From Candidatus Heimdallarchaeota archaeon (GTDB lineage: Archaea; Asgardarchaeota; Heimdallarchaeia; Heimdallarchaeales; Kariarchaeaceae), in NCBI GenBank assembly GCA_026702845.1, contig JADCLS010000002.1, positions 124,001 through 188,000 on the forward strand: 64,000 nt of DNA. The letters are read 5' to 3'. Numbering within the stretch: the first letter of the stretch is position 1; the number at the start of each line of letters is the position of its first letter. The translations under genes and the position numbers were made by a program. Shown in pieces: positions 10,251 through 19,706 of the stretch. The notes beneath the pieces were generated by a model. It searched no databases. It was given only the letters and a program-made list of their open reading frames with translations, and was not told where the DNA came from.

Positions 10251-11460
10251 GATCATGCAAATCAAGGGATATTATCCCCCAAGACACATCTGGCCAGATC
10301 TTGAATCGACCATGAAAACAGAGGGGAATATCTGTTTCCGAATGGTTGAGGCAGAGAATATCTATGATGCACCAGCTTTTTTCAATCCAGTAATGGTACT
10401 CAATCGTGACTTTGCAATCCTCTTCGCAGAACTATATGCAATTAAGAATGAAATTGCAATTCGAGTGTTTGAGCCTCTCGCAGGTATAGGAATTCGGGCG
10501 TTACGTATGGCTACTGAGATTGATCGACACATCGCAGAGATAATTATCAATGATTTTGGTGATATATCATCAAAAATTGCTGCCTACAATATCGAAGAAC
10601 TCAACCTCACGGGTAAGATTTTCCAATTCAAACGTGAAGCAAGGTCATTAGCTCTTGATCTAGCAGAACATCTGATGCGATATCACTTCATTGATCTAGA
10701 TCCATTTGGGCCCCCAGTATCCTTTATCGATAGTATGTGGACTGTTATGCCAAGACGATCAATGATTGCAGTTACTGCAACGGATATGCAAGCATTATGC
10801 GGTGTCTTCCCAGATGCTTGTTATCGTAAATATGGAGGAATTCCACTGAATAACCATCATACTCATGAAACTGCTGCAAGAATAATGATAGCTATGGTGG
10901 CTAGATCAGCGGCACGTTTTGAACGAGGCGTGCAACCGATATTTACATCTGCCGTTGATCACTATACCAAAGTATTCTTTCTAACCAAGATGCAAAGGGG
11001 TGCAGCCAATGAATCTGTGGCTAATATCGGTTATTCCTATACATGCCAGCAATGTGCAGAAATTCACTACATCGCTGGAGATGCGGTAGATCAGCACTGT
11101 TGTGGGCAACTTAGTATTCGAGCTGGACCACTTTGGACAGGTAAGATCTTTGATTCCACTTGGTGTTCAGAAGCCTTGAACCTATTGGAGAAAAAAGAGC
11201 TACCAAGTCAGCGTAGAATGCAGAAATTGTTGCAGGAAGGTGTTGATGCTGAAAAACTATTTGGATACTATGCCATGGATGAACGAGGGAAAACGATGAG
11301 AATAACACTTCCCAACTTTAAAGAATTACATCAGGAATTGACAGCAAGAGGATATGCATGTATCAAAACCCGGTTTACTAAAAATGCTATAAGGTCTGAT
11401 GTACCAGGTACTGAATTACAAGAGATAATTGAACTACTAGTGAGACAAAAAAATATTTGA
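10240..11460 (+). CDS. trm1: tRNA (guanine26-N2)-dimethyltransferase Trm1
   Basis: A 406-residue protein, about the usual archaeal length. The SAM-binding region FEPLAGIGIRALRMA (about 78-92), the motif IDLDPFGPP (about 151) that forms the guanine pocket, and VTATDMQALCG (about 178-188) are diagnostic of Trm1. The C-terminal domain carries the cysteines CQQC and HCCG, a likely zinc site. The enzyme makes m2G and m2,2G at position 26 of tRNA. It overlaps the RlmE gene by 11 nt and is followed 62 bp later by the box C/D RNP genes. Confidence 0.95.
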   Translation: MMDKIMQIKGYYPPRHIWPDLESTMKTEGNICFRMVEAENIYDAPAFFNPVMVLNRDFAILFAELYAIKNEIAIRVFEPLAGIGIRALRMATEIDRHIAEIIINDFGDISSKIAAYNIEELNLTGKIFQFKREARSLALDLAEHLMRYHFIDLDPFGPPVSFIDSMWTVMPRRSMIAVTATDMQALCGVFPDACYRKYGGIPLNNHHTHETAARIMIAMVARSAARFERGVQPIFTSAVDHYTKVFFLTKMQRGAANESVANIGYSYTCQQCAEIHYIAGDAVDQHCCGQLSIRAGPLWTGKIFDSTWCSEALNLLEKKELPSQRRMQKLLQEGVDAEKLFGYYAMDERGKTMRITLPNFKELHQELTARGYACIKTRFTKNAIRSDVPGTELQEIIELLVRQKNI

Positions 11461-11521
11461 TAAGGTAGATCGCTGATTATTCAAATATAGGTTTATATGT
11501 TCAAAGCTAGGTTTCTAAGAT

Positions 11522-12682
11522 ATGGATACCTTTCTTGTTTCCCATTCAGTAGTGAGCAGTGTATTACTAAATGATCTAGGAGAATTTATGACCGCACATG
11601 ATTCTCTTGAGGATCTGCTCAATTCGGTGGGTCAAGATGCTCTGATCATATGTGATTCCAAGCAAGTAAGTGATGCCTGTGTCACAAGGAGTATGAAATA
11701 TAAAATAGATTTTGACAACCCCAGTCTACAATCTTGGAGACTAGACAGGGAGAAAAAACTTGAGGAATACGGTCTCACTTTAAATCAAGAGGAATATTAT
11801 AATAGGATAAGAATAGAAGCAGTGGACAGTAGCAGAGAAGGCGTAAAGGCCAATTCAGCTAAGGCTGATGAAATCGTTGCCCAGGTCATTCAATCAATAG
11901 ATGACTTGCAAAAAGCGATCAATCTTACTTCAAATCGTATTAGTGAGGTATATGCACTGCATTTCCCCGAGCTTGTTGATGGAATTAATAATATTGTAAC
12001 TCTAGCAAGAATAATCAGGGATGAACCTCGAAGAACAGAACTTAAGGTGGAACATCTCACCAATTATGGTATACCTAGAGCAAAAGTGGAGAAGATACTT
12101 TCCTATCAACATGATTCATTAGGTGGAGAGATGAGTTTGAAGGAACTCCAACCTGTACAGAATTATGCTACTGCACTGATAAGCATGTATGAGGAATCAA
12201 AGAACTTGGAAAAATGGATTGACGACTCGATGGACAGTATTGCACCCAATCTCACAGCAGTTGCAGGTGCTAATGTAGGAGCTCGTCTAATATCAGCCAT
12301 GGGATCCCTACATGCATTAGCAATGAAATCAAGTAGTAAGATACAGATCATTGGTGCTGAGCGTGCTCTCTACTCTGCAATGAGATCACGGGGGACCTCT
12401 CCAAAACATGGAATTATCTTCCAGATACCGGAGATTGGAAATTCATCATATTGGATACGTGGAAAAATCTCCCGAGCATTTGCTGCTAAAATAGTAATTG
12501 CTGCTCGAATCGATCTTTTTAATGGAGAATTCATCGGAGAAAAGTTACGGCAGGATCTTCGAGATTATACTGAACAACTTCGGAAGCAATATCCCAATCC
12601 CCCACTTAAAAAGGAGAAGAAGTCAAATTATAAAACATCTAAACCCAAACGCAAGCAGAAAAAAGGGAGGAGAAGACAATGA
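11522..12682 (+). CDS. nop5: Box C/D RNP core protein Nop5 (Nop56/58 homologue)
   Basis: A 386-residue protein. The coiled-coil region runs about 120-230 (for example SNRISEVYALHFPELVDGIN), and the Nop domain follows with GARLISAMGSL, GAERALYSAMR and HGIIFQIPEIG. The last 35 residues are lysine/arginine-rich (KPKRKQKKGRRRQ), as in eukaryotic Nop56 and Nop58. Nop5 bridges fibrillarin and L7Ae on C/D guide RNAs to direct ribose methylation. Its stop codon overlaps the fibrillarin start by 4 nt, the conserved archaeal pair. Confidence 0.95.
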   Translation: MDTFLVSHSVVSSVLLNDLGEFMTAHDSLEDLLNSVGQDALIICDSKQVSDACVTRSMKYKIDFDNPSLQSWRLDREKKLEEYGLTLNQEEYYNRIRIEAVDSSREGVKANSAKADEIVAQVIQSIDDLQKAINLTSNRISEVYALHFPELVDGINNIVTLARIIRDEPRRTELKVEHLTNYGIPRAKVEKILSYQHDSLGGEMSLKELQPVQNYATALISMYEESKNLEKWIDDSMDSIAPNLTAVAGANVGARLISAMGSLHALAMKSSSKIQIIGAERALYSAMRSRGTSPKHGIIFQIPEIGNSSYWIRGKISRAFAAKIVIAARIDLFNGEFIGEKLRQDLRDYTEQLRKQYPNPPLKKEKKSNYKTSKPKRKQKKGRRRQ

Positions 12683-13368
12683 TAAGAGTGAAGCCTGTTA
12701 AATTAATGGAAGAGATTTACACCAGTATAGATCTGCAGGATGTAGAATACCTGACCAAAAATCTCACACCTGGAGAAACTTTCTATGGAGAACAGCTCTA
12801 CCAAGATGAAGAAGGTAATGAGTATAGAGCTTGGACACATCAGAAATCCAAACTGGCATCAGGAATGATGATGGGGATGCGTATACCAGCATTACGTGAG
12901 GGAAGTAAAGTGCTTTACCTTGGAGCCTCTACTGGAACAACTGTATCACATGTAAGTGATGTTGTGGGAAATACGGGAAAAGTCTATGCAGTTGAATTCT
13001 CACCGAGATCCATGAGAGATCTGATGAATCTGGCAATGAAGAGAGAAAATATTATCCCCATCCTAGCTGATGCACGACATCCATACGAATATGCCCACCT
13101 TCTCAGTGGTGTAGACGTACTATATTGTGATGTGGCTCAACCTAATCAATCAGAACTGATGTTATCCAACGCTCGAGCTTTCCTGAAAACTGGTGGAATG
13201 GGATATATTGCCATAAAAACTAAGAGTATCAGCCAAAGAGAGAGATCAAATGTGGTTTTTGATAAGGAAAAGAAGATTCTTGATGAAGGAGGATTTGAGC
13301 ATATTAAATCAGTAAGTATTCATAAGATACACAAAGAGCATTTTGTTTATCTTGGTAAATGGAAGTGA
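12679..13368 (+). CDS. flpA: Fibrillarin-like rRNA/tRNA 2'-O-methyltransferase
   Basis: A 229-residue protein of normal archaeal size. Hallmarks are YRAWTHQKSKLASGMMMG (about 49-66), the SAM motif VLYLGASTGTTVSHVSD (about 80-96), VYAVEFSPRSMRDL and YCDVAQPNQ, with a Lys in AIKTKS for catalysis. It is the catalytic subunit of the C/D RNP and works with Nop5, whose gene it overlaps by 4 nt. The next gene starts 5 bp after its stop. Confidence 0.97.
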   Translation: MIRVKPVKLMEEIYTSIDLQDVEYLTKNLTPGETFYGEQLYQDEEGNEYRAWTHQKSKLASGMMMGMRIPALREGSKVLYLGASTGTTVSHVSDVVGNTGKVYAVEFSPRSMRDLMNLAMKRENIIPILADARHPYEYAHLLSGVDVLYCDVAQPNQSELMLSNARAFLKTGGMGYIAIKTKSISQRERSNVVFDKEKKILDEGGFEHIKSVSIHKIHKEHFVYLGKWK

Positions 13369-13372
13369 GGCT

Positions 13373-13798
13373 ATGAGTGATAAGTTTTCCAAGTACATGA
13401 AGAACCAGATTGATACAATCAATCTACATTTGCCTAGGAAGACTTTGAATCTGAAACAAGTACTTATGCTCAAGGAACCCAGTGTTAAATTACGTGATGG
13501 TAATGTTCAACGATTTGAGGAGGAGGAATTGGAGTATGTAAAGAGTAAAATTGATCAATCCTCTTGGCACCAAATCCTGCTACCCATCATTATCACCAGA
13601 AGAAGAGATTTTGGGGACAATGCATATACAGTAGGAGGAGATATAGGTAATCTCTATCTCATCATGTCACTTTTCGAAGAATTGCCTCCATTCTCAGTTT
13701 GGAAATTTAACCTACCTAAGGATAAGGTCTTTTATAAGCCACAAATACAAAAGATCCGAAAGGAACTAAAATCTCTAACAGTACTTGCTTTTACCTAG
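13373..13798 (+). CDS. UPF0216 (DUF61) family protein
   Basis: A 141-residue protein with start chosen at the ATG at 13373, just after the fibrillarin stop; a longer frame would run back into fibrillarin. The pattern LRDGNVQRFEEEELEYV followed by LPIIITRRRDFGDNAYTVGG is that of the archaeal UPF0216 family, found next to translation genes but without an assigned activity. The end overlaps the convergent RNase HII gene by 4 bp. The context (C/D RNP genes) suggests an RNA-related role, which is inference only. Confidence 0.8.
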   Translation: MSDKFSKYMKNQIDTINLHLPRKTLNLKQVLMLKEPSVKLRDGNVQRFEEEELEYVKSKIDQSSWHQILLPIIITRRRDFGDNAYTVGGDIGNLYLIMSLFEELPPFSVWKFNLPKDKVFYKPQIQKIRKELKSLTVLAFT

Positions 13799-14532
13799 AA
13801 ATAATCATCAAGACTGGTTTGTTTTAGTTCATACTCCAGTCGTATCTTTTCCGCTGTTTCCCAGGTTGTTCTGACAAATGCTGGGTAACGCTGATATTTC
13901 ATAAAGTATTGGCTCAAAAATTCCTTCGAAATCTTATTTGGATAACCAGAGCCAACTTTTGGAAGCATGGGGTCAAATTTCTTCATGGAACTAGCAATTT
14001 TTTCCATCTCCTTATCACGGGTTACTTTGGCCAAGATACTTGCAGCGGAGACGCTGGGGAAAATACTATCTCCTTTATGCCTTGAATCTATCTTACCTTG
14101 AAAGATCTTGGAGAATTGATCGCCAAATCTCTGAGCATTGACGTCTGCAGCATCCAGTTGTAATTCCAATTCCTCATTCTTCAGATTGAATGATTTGAGG
14201 AGGGTTTTGAATCCCTGAACCTCAATCTCATTTAAGGTAACCTCCTTTAGACGTAATCGATCTATCTCTGATGCAGGTATCTTGAGTATCCCATAACCCA
14301 CAACATATTTTGAGATATACGAAAATAATTCCTCCCTTCTTTTTTTAGTGAGTTTCTTTGAATCCATAACCCCTTTGTTGGTTAATGCCTTATTCTGATG
14401 AGGAGTGGTAACACACAGTCCTATTATCAATGGACCCATGACCGGACCTCTACCAGCTTCATCCATACCGATGGTTAGAGTGTTAGCTTTTGATCCCCTG
14501 TTAACCATCTCTAAGATCTCAAATCTACTCAC
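13795..14532 (-). CDS. rnhB: Ribonuclease HII with PIP box
   Basis: A 245-residue protein. The motif GMDEAGRGPVMGPL gives the catalytic D24 and E25; a third Asp is in LQLDAADV and the fourth in AKVTRDKEM, and SRHKGD and GSGYP are also family-typical. It nicks RNA-DNA hybrids and removes ribonucleotides from DNA. The last eight residues, QTSLDDYF, form a PCNA-interacting PIP box, so the enzyme is probably held at the replication clamp. It is transcribed with the Elp3 gene, whose stop lies 2 bp upstream of its start. Confidence 0.95.
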   Translation of the reverse strand: MSRFEILEMVNRGSKANTLTIGMDEAGRGPVMGPLIIGLCVTTPHQNKALTNKGVMDSKKLTKKRREELFSYISKYVVGYGILKIPASEIDRLRLKEVTLNEIEVQGFKTLLKSFNLKNEELELQLDAADVNAQRFGDQFSKIFQGKIDSRHKGDSIFPSVSAASILAKVTRDKEMEKIASSMKKFDPMLPKVGSGYPNKISKEFLSQYFMKYQRYPAFVRTTWETAEKIRLEYELKQTSLDDYF

Positions 14533-14534
14533 TA

Positions 14535-16160
14535 TTATTCTAATTGTTTTATCATATATACATCTTTTAGCTGATATCCAAATTTTCGATAATATTCACG
14601 TACACCTACTCCAGAAATGACTGCAATATGCTTGTATCCCGCATCTTTGGCCATCTCCTCAGCCCATTGGAGAAGTTTTCTACCGTATCCCTTGTGCTGA
14701 AAACTTTTGTCACTGCTCTGATCGATCTCCAATGCAGAACCATACACGTGTAACTCCCGAACGATGGCTGCATCTTTGAGGACATCTATATACACATCCT
14801 CAGAGGGATACCGTAATCTGAGAAATCCTGTGAGCCATTCATCCTTGTTCTCGTAGGATAGAAAGTGCTCCATACCATCACCAGCCTCATAACTTCGTTT
14901 TACTTTTTCGAAATCACCTAGGTCAGAGACATCCACATCCTGTTTGTAGGCATTTAGACCCACTTCTCTACAACGTATGCATCGACACTTCAGATTTTCC
15001 ATATCATTGAGCTCCTTCTGTATACGATGCCTCATATCACCCCATGTTGGGCCATCAATGACCATCGGGATAGGTAAATCTCGTAGAGCACGTTTAATTC
15101 TCACAAATGGAGGGGTCATAAGTTTGGCCTCCTTGATGATCCTAAATGTATCCTCATTACTCAATCCCTTGTACTCTCCATTTACTACTAACTGTGCAAG
15201 TTGTGTATTCTCTATCACCTGAGTGGGATATATCTTCATCTCATCAGGTATGAATCTGGGATCATAGTATAAGGTTCTGAAATCCTCTATATCCATCTCT
15301 GGTGATGAACCAGGTAAACCTGGCATCATGTGTGCGGTAATCTTAAGACCAGCATCTCTCATTGCTTTGAAGCTATCAATAGTATCTTGCAGGGAATGGC
15401 CTCGGTTAACCCTCTGAAGAATATCTTCTCGTAATGTTTGAACCCCGATCTCCACCCTAGTAGTACCAAAATTCAGCATTCGACGGATATGTTTGGGAAG
15501 AGCCCAATCGGGTTTGGTCTCTATTGTTAGTCCAATACAACGGTGAGTTGCTGTCTCATTAAGCTTCTGTGCTTCCTGTAGGCTATCAGATGGTTTGCCA
15601 TTCATACCCTCGTAGACTCCAAGTATGAACTGATCTTGATACTCACGAGGAGTAGCATTGAAGGTTCCACCCATGATAATAACATCTAACTTCTGTGAAT
15701 TGTGACCTGTGGCAATCAATTGATCGATACGTGATTCCAGCTGAGCTACCGGATCAAAACCATTAGATATGGCACGCATGGCTCCTGGTTCTCTACCAGT
15801 ATAAGATTGTGGAGTACCCCATGCAGGACCACCGGGGCAGTAAATACAGGTTCCATGACTGCAGGAGAAAGGAGCAGTGAATACTGAGATTACATTAACT
15901 CCTGAAAGTGAACGTACATTTCTCACACGTAGATAGGGAAGAATCGCCTCAAATTTCTCTTTAGGGGTCTGTTTTAGCAGATCTGAATTCCTAGGATATT
16001 GAGCTAAACCATACTTCTTGGCAACATCACGCTTTATTGTCTCAAGCATTTTTTTGTCTGGTTTCTCCGCCAAAATATGATTAATAATCTCTTGATAGGC
16101 CTGCTGTTCCTCTGCAGTCAATTCACGAGGTACCTCATCGGAGAATGATTTCGTTGCCAT
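14535..16160 (-). CDS. elp3: Elongator protein 3 (radical SAM/GNAT tRNA uridine-34 modification enzyme)
   Basis: A 541-residue protein, full length for Elp3. The radical SAM cluster cysteines are C100, C105 and C108 in FSCSHGTCIYCPGG. The family motifs IMGGTFNATP, GLTIETKPDW and TRVEIGVQTL follow, and a GNAT acetyltransferase domain occupies the last 150 residues (HKGYGRKLLQWAEEMA, then ISGVGVREYYRKFGY). Elp3 carboxymethylates or modifies U34 of tRNA using acetyl-CoA and SAM. It heads a two-gene unit with RNase HII on the minus strand. Confidence 0.96.
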   Translation of the reverse strand: MATKSFSDEVPRELTAEEQQAYQEIINHILAEKPDKKMLETIKRDVAKKYGLAQYPRNSDLLKQTPKEKFEAILPYLRVRNVRSLSGVNVISVFTAPFSCSHGTCIYCPGGPAWGTPQSYTGREPGAMRAISNGFDPVAQLESRIDQLIATGHNSQKLDVIIMGGTFNATPREYQDQFILGVYEGMNGKPSDSLQEAQKLNETATHRCIGLTIETKPDWALPKHIRRMLNFGTTRVEIGVQTLREDILQRVNRGHSLQDTIDSFKAMRDAGLKITAHMMPGLPGSSPEMDIEDFRTLYYDPRFIPDEMKIYPTQVIENTQLAQLVVNGEYKGLSNEDTFRIIKEAKLMTPPFVRIKRALRDLPIPMVIDGPTWGDMRHRIQKELNDMENLKCRCIRCREVGLNAYKQDVDVSDLGDFEKVKRSYEAGDGMEHFLSYENKDEWLTGFLRLRYPSEDVYIDVLKDAAIVRELHVYGSALEIDQSSDKSFQHKGYGRKLLQWAEEMAKDAGYKHIAVISGVGVREYYRKFGYQLKDVYMIKQLE

Positions 16161-16319
16161 AGGTTATCTTACACAGCTTTTTTTTAATCTTTTTTTAAAT
16201 AGAACACGTAAATTTTCCAATCAAATAGGTAGTTTTACTGATTCGAATTTTATTTTTTCTCATTTTTTGACCAAGAATATCCCCTTTTATTTTAAAAATG
16301 AAGGGATAGAAGGATTGTA

Positions 16320-16535
16320 ATGACTGACAACGCTTATCCAAGAGGAGAATGCCCCTATTGTGGGAGGGATCAGAATCTTCTATACAAAAATGCTGAACCA
16401 AAGGATAATATAAGTAATATTAGCAAGCTAGAGGATCCTATTATAACCGACAGCTTCCATGAGATTGTAATTAAGGTCACATGTAAGTATTGTAACAAGC
16501 AATTTCACTTTATGGTTGACCTTAGAGAACGTTGA
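16320..16535 (+). CDS. Small two-CxxC zinc-ribbon protein
   Basis: A 71-residue protein starting at the ATG at 16320. Two knuckles, CPYCGR near the N-terminus and CKYCNK near the C-terminus, are about 40 residues apart and could bind one zinc. The region between is polar without a recognisable domain. It lies 160 bp from the Elp3 start in the divergent orientation. I do not recognise the family; the zinc site is the only functional hint. Confidence 0.6.
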   Translation: MTDNAYPRGECPYCGRDQNLLYKNAEPKDNISNISKLEDPIITDSFHEIVIKVTCKYCNKQFHFMVDLRER

Positions 16536-16766
16536 TTAAATAAAAATGATTTAACGCAAGATCATTGCAGTATTCAGTAAATGGTAGTCCTTGGTGAAGT
16601 GTTTTCATTGATTAAATGGTATCAAACTTCATTTTGCTGAATTCCAAACATTCGCAGTTAGCGGCCACTATACGCAAAATCACTAAGATAAATAATCTAA
16701 GTATTGAAACCGAAACACACCTGTTACAGACAAAGCACTAATAATAATTACATCGATAGTCATAGT

Positions 16767-17477
16767 ATGAGTACTGATCAATATACAGGAGTCGGAAAAT
16801 TGAATGAATCCAACCTGCATAATGCCATTAAATACAGGTACTCTAACAATGTGCATCAACATGAGGTGAAGGTGGGTAGATACCACATTGATGTCAAGCT
16901 AGACAATAAGTTGGTTGAAATCCAAACGGGTAACCTTGGAAGTATACGGAATAAACTCAGAGCCCTTCTGAAAAAATACCATGTGATGTTAGTCATCCCC
17001 ATTTATGGAATAAAATATATTCGAAAGATTGACTCACTTGGTAATGAGATATCAAAACGCAGATCACCAAAAAAAGGAAAACTTGAGGATGGGTTCTATG
17101 AGTTGCTACGCATACCAGGATTGCTTGGACATCCTAATTTCGAGGTGGAAATACTGCTGATTGAAGGAGAGGAAATATGGGTAGATGATGGCAAGGGAAG
17201 CTGGAGAAGAAAGGGTTGGAGTAAGATTAACAAAGAACTGATATCAATTCAGGATTCATTAGCCTTGAATGATGTGAAAGATTATCTAGGGCTACTTCCT
17301 TCTGATTTACCTGATGAATTCACAACAAGAGATCTGGTGAATCATAGCAACTTCAATGCAACCATTGCCCAGCAGCTATGTTATACCTATCGTATGGCAG
17401 GATTTATTGATCAAGTAGGAAAAAAAGGCAGATACAAGTTATACAGGATTCGACAGAAGGAGTACTCGTCAACTTGA
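16767..17477 (+). CDS. PD-(D/E)XK nuclease-like protein with C-terminal winged helix
   Basis: A 236-residue protein from the ATG at 16767; a frame extending to 16704 adds 21 low-complexity residues and is less likely. The N-terminal half has HEVKVGRYHIDVKL and LVEIQTGNLGSIRNKL, an Asp followed by E-x-Q as in the PD-(D/E)XK fold, then LVIPI. The middle part RRSPKKG...LLGHPN is typical of a widespread uncharacterised family with the same IEIQTGN core. The C-terminus (FTTRDLV to YKLYRIRQ) resembles a winged helix. A DNA- or RNA-binding nuclease is inferred; activity is unproven. The gene for S30e follows 92 bp later. Confidence 0.65.
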   Translation: MSTDQYTGVGKLNESNLHNAIKYRYSNNVHQHEVKVGRYHIDVKLDNKLVEIQTGNLGSIRNKLRALLKKYHVMLVIPIYGIKYIRKIDSLGNEISKRRSPKKGKLEDGFYELLRIPGLLGHPNFEVEILLIEGEEIWVDDGKGSWRRKGWSKINKELISIQDSLALNDVKDYLGLLPSDLPDEFTTRDLVNHSNFNATIAQQLCYTYRMAGFIDQVGKKGRYKLYRIRQKEYSST

Positions 17478-17569
17478 TCATCGGAATTTCTAGTTTATCG
17501 TGTAAACCTAACCTATTCTTTATAATGGATCACTCAATAGTGAGTATGTAATATCAAGAGTGAGAAATT

Positions 17570-17743
17570 ATGACACACGGAAGAATTCAGAACGCCGGTA
17601 TCGTACGTAAAAAAACGCCTAAAGTAAAGAAGAAATATGAGAAGAGGCCAACCCTACCGCCCAGATCCAGATACAAAAAGAAATTCATGAATCGACATCT
17701 CAAAGAAAAACCTGTAGGCCAAAATAGACTTAGAAAGAATTAG
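17570..17743 (+). CDS. rps30e: Ribosomal protein S30e
   Basis: A 57-residue, very basic protein. It begins MTHGRIQNAGIVRKKTPKVK and ends VGQNRLRKN. This matches the S30e pattern (HGSL-x-x-AGKVR-x-x-TPKV at the start, then RAKRR..YNRRFVN). S30e belongs to the small-subunit proteins shared by eukaryotes and some archaea and absent from bacteria. A possible TATA box, TTTATAATGG, lies near 17518. The gene is below the usual 60-residue ORF cutoff and is easily missed. Confidence 0.85.
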   Translation: MTHGRIQNAGIVRKKTPKVKKKYEKRPTLPPRSRYKKKFMNRHLKEKPVGQNRLRKN

Positions 17744-17792
17744 ATTTTACACCCGCAGACAACATTAAATAATCTGAAATAAAGCTAGTTGT

Positions 17793-18872
17793 ATGCAAAC
17801 GATTAGTGATGATTATGACATAACCAATGATGAGTTACAGACTCATGTGCAGCTACCATCAATCATACTTAGGATAGTTTTGATGTTACTAGCAGTTGCA
17901 CTCAATGCAGGCTTAATATTATATTTGATGGCATATCGCTACAAGTTGATTGGATTGATTGAATATGAAATTGCCATTGCCATAGTGGCTGCAATTGCTA
18001 TCTTCATCATTGGATTAATGGGTGGGAAATTTTGGATAGCCCTGGGATATCGCTTCTCCACTGCACTTTACAGGGTATATCTAGGGGATAAGGGTGGAAA
18101 GGTATTCAGGTTATTTTCCTTCTTCTATGTGAAATTCACCGATCCGGATGCAAAACTCTATCTTGAAGGTCGATCAAAAGATCCCAAACTCGCACATCCT
18201 CTCAACTTATTTAAACTAGTATTCAATATTTCAATCTCTCAGTTGAGTTTTTTCATGTTGGCCACTGCATTTCTTGCCAGACCAGTAGTTAGTTATTTGA
18301 GATCATTGTTTCCCCAGGATTTTTTCCCATTTATCAGTGATACCAATGTGATCATTATGCAGAATATCCTTGCCATGGGTATATCAGTCAGCATTATGGC
18401 CTTGTACATTCCCATGAATTATATTATGAAGGATAGCAATATTCGAACATGGAATACCAATGATATGATAATAGGTACTCCAAGTAGTACTTTACGCAGC
18501 AGGATCGATGGTCTAGTTGGAATATCTGCAGTATTTTCAGGATGGAGCATCTATTTAGGAGAGACTAATGAGGGATTGAATCGTTTTGCTATCGAGCTAA
18601 TTTGGATAGTTGAGGGATACAATTTGGGAACAGTACTAGATTATATTTCATGGTTACTGGCTCTGCTTATCATGGCTTGGCCTTTGATAGTTCCTGCATC
18701 CATCTATTATTTCAGTAATCATCAAAGGACAGTCAATGCATTCAGAGCTGAAGCCTCATTCAGGGGTGTTCCTGTGGGGGTAAGTAAGGTACGTTCACCA
18801 ACGGATGTTGAACATACTATCATTAATGAGTTTAAATCAACATTCAAAGCACTTACTAATCTAACAGAATAA
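17793..18872 (+). CDS. Multi-pass membrane protein, unknown
   Basis: A 359-residue protein with about seven hydrophobic segments, at residues roughly 24-48, 60-80, 145-165, 185-210, 240-255, 270-295 and 300-315. The N-terminal 20 residues are acidic and cytoplasm-like. The C-terminal 50 residues are soluble. No transporter or enzyme motif was recognised. It starts 49 bp after the S30e gene and is followed by a CPBP-type protease gene 33 bp later, so the two may be co-transcribed. Confidence 0.7.
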   Translation: MQTISDDYDITNDELQTHVQLPSIILRIVLMLLAVALNAGLILYLMAYRYKLIGLIEYEIAIAIVAAIAIFIIGLMGGKFWIALGYRFSTALYRVYLGDKGGKVFRLFSFFYVKFTDPDAKLYLEGRSKDPKLAHPLNLFKLVFNISISQLSFFMLATAFLARPVVSYLRSLFPQDFFPFISDTNVIIMQNILAMGISVSIMALYIPMNYIMKDSNIRTWNTNDMIIGTPSSTLRSRIDGLVGISAVFSGWSIYLGETNEGLNRFAIELIWIVEGYNLGTVLDYISWLLALLIMAWPLIVPASIYYFSNHQRTVNAFRAEASFRGVPVGVSKVRSPTDVEHTIINEFKSTFKALTNLTE

Positions 18873-18905
18873 TATTGAATATTAAGTAAATTCCAGCAAA
18901 TTTTA

Positions 18906-19706
18906 GTGATCTACAATAGGTCAATCCATAATTCAAATAAATCCAATCAATTTTCAACTCTCATGTCGATTATAGCAAAATTATCCATTCAGGTTGTAGC
19001 AATAGGACTGGCCATAATACTCTACAAAAGAGGAGAGTATCCAGAGGAATTGGATAAGGAAAATGATGTAAGGAATGGAAAAAATCGGTTGATTGGATTG
19101 TTTATATTTCAATTTGTCACCATCTTTCTTTCAATATTCATTCTACCGCAATTTTTTGCATCTTACAATATCAATTATTTTTATATCAGTCTTGTAATAA
19201 CAATTTTGACACAGTTGAGCCTAGTATACCTGTGTACACAACGCTGGGGTTGGGATTACGGTAATTTCGGCTTCCAACGCCCACTGGGTAATATCACTTT
19301 GATAGCGATCCTTGGATACATACTTCTAGGTATCCTCCGCATACTCTTCTTACTCCCCAATTATGTTGATATGGTAATGCTCTTGATTTATTTCTATAGT
19401 AATGCTTTTTCAGAGGAATTTTTTAATCGAGCAGTAGTACAGACTCAATTTGAGAGATTGTATAATCAAAGAAAGACACTTATCTATCAGACGATATTCT
19501 TTGTACTGATCCACATACCTGGTAATTTCGGGTATCTGTTCCTAACAGGAGATATGTCGGGTATGATCCTGAATTTCGGTTTCCAGATTATTCATGGTTT
19601 TATCTATGGTTTGCTCTTCATGAAAACTCGTAGCATCTATCCCAGTATTGTAGTACATTATCTCACTAACTGGATAGGCCCATGGTATTTCACGTTATTT
19701 GGATAG
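18906..19706 (+). CDS. CPBP-family intramembrane metalloprotease (CAAX protease-like)
   Basis: A 266-residue membrane protein with about seven segments. The three motifs of the CPBP/Rce1 superfamily are present: EEFFNRAVV (the EExxxR motif) near residue 165, FVLIHIP (a catalytic-type His) near 200, and the C-terminal HGFIYG and VHYLTNW with the third His. The frame opens at GTG 18906; an ATG at 18963 immediately before the first membrane segment is an alternative start. Rce1 relatives cleave prenylated proteins in eukaryotes; in prokaryotes the substrates are usually unknown. The end overlaps the next gene by 8 nt. Confidence 0.8.
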   Translation: MIYNRSIHNSNKSNQFSTLMSIIAKLSIQVVAIGLAIILYKRGEYPEELDKENDVRNGKNRLIGLFIFQFVTIFLSIFILPQFFASYNINYFYISLVITILTQLSLVYLCTQRWGWDYGNFGFQRPLGNITLIAILGYILLGILRILFLLPNYVDMVMLLIYFYSNAFSEEFFNRAVVQTQFERLYNQRKTLIYQTIFFVLIHIPGNFGYLFLTGDMSGMILNFGFQIIHGFIYGLLFMKTRSIYPSIVVHYLTNWIGPWYFTLFG

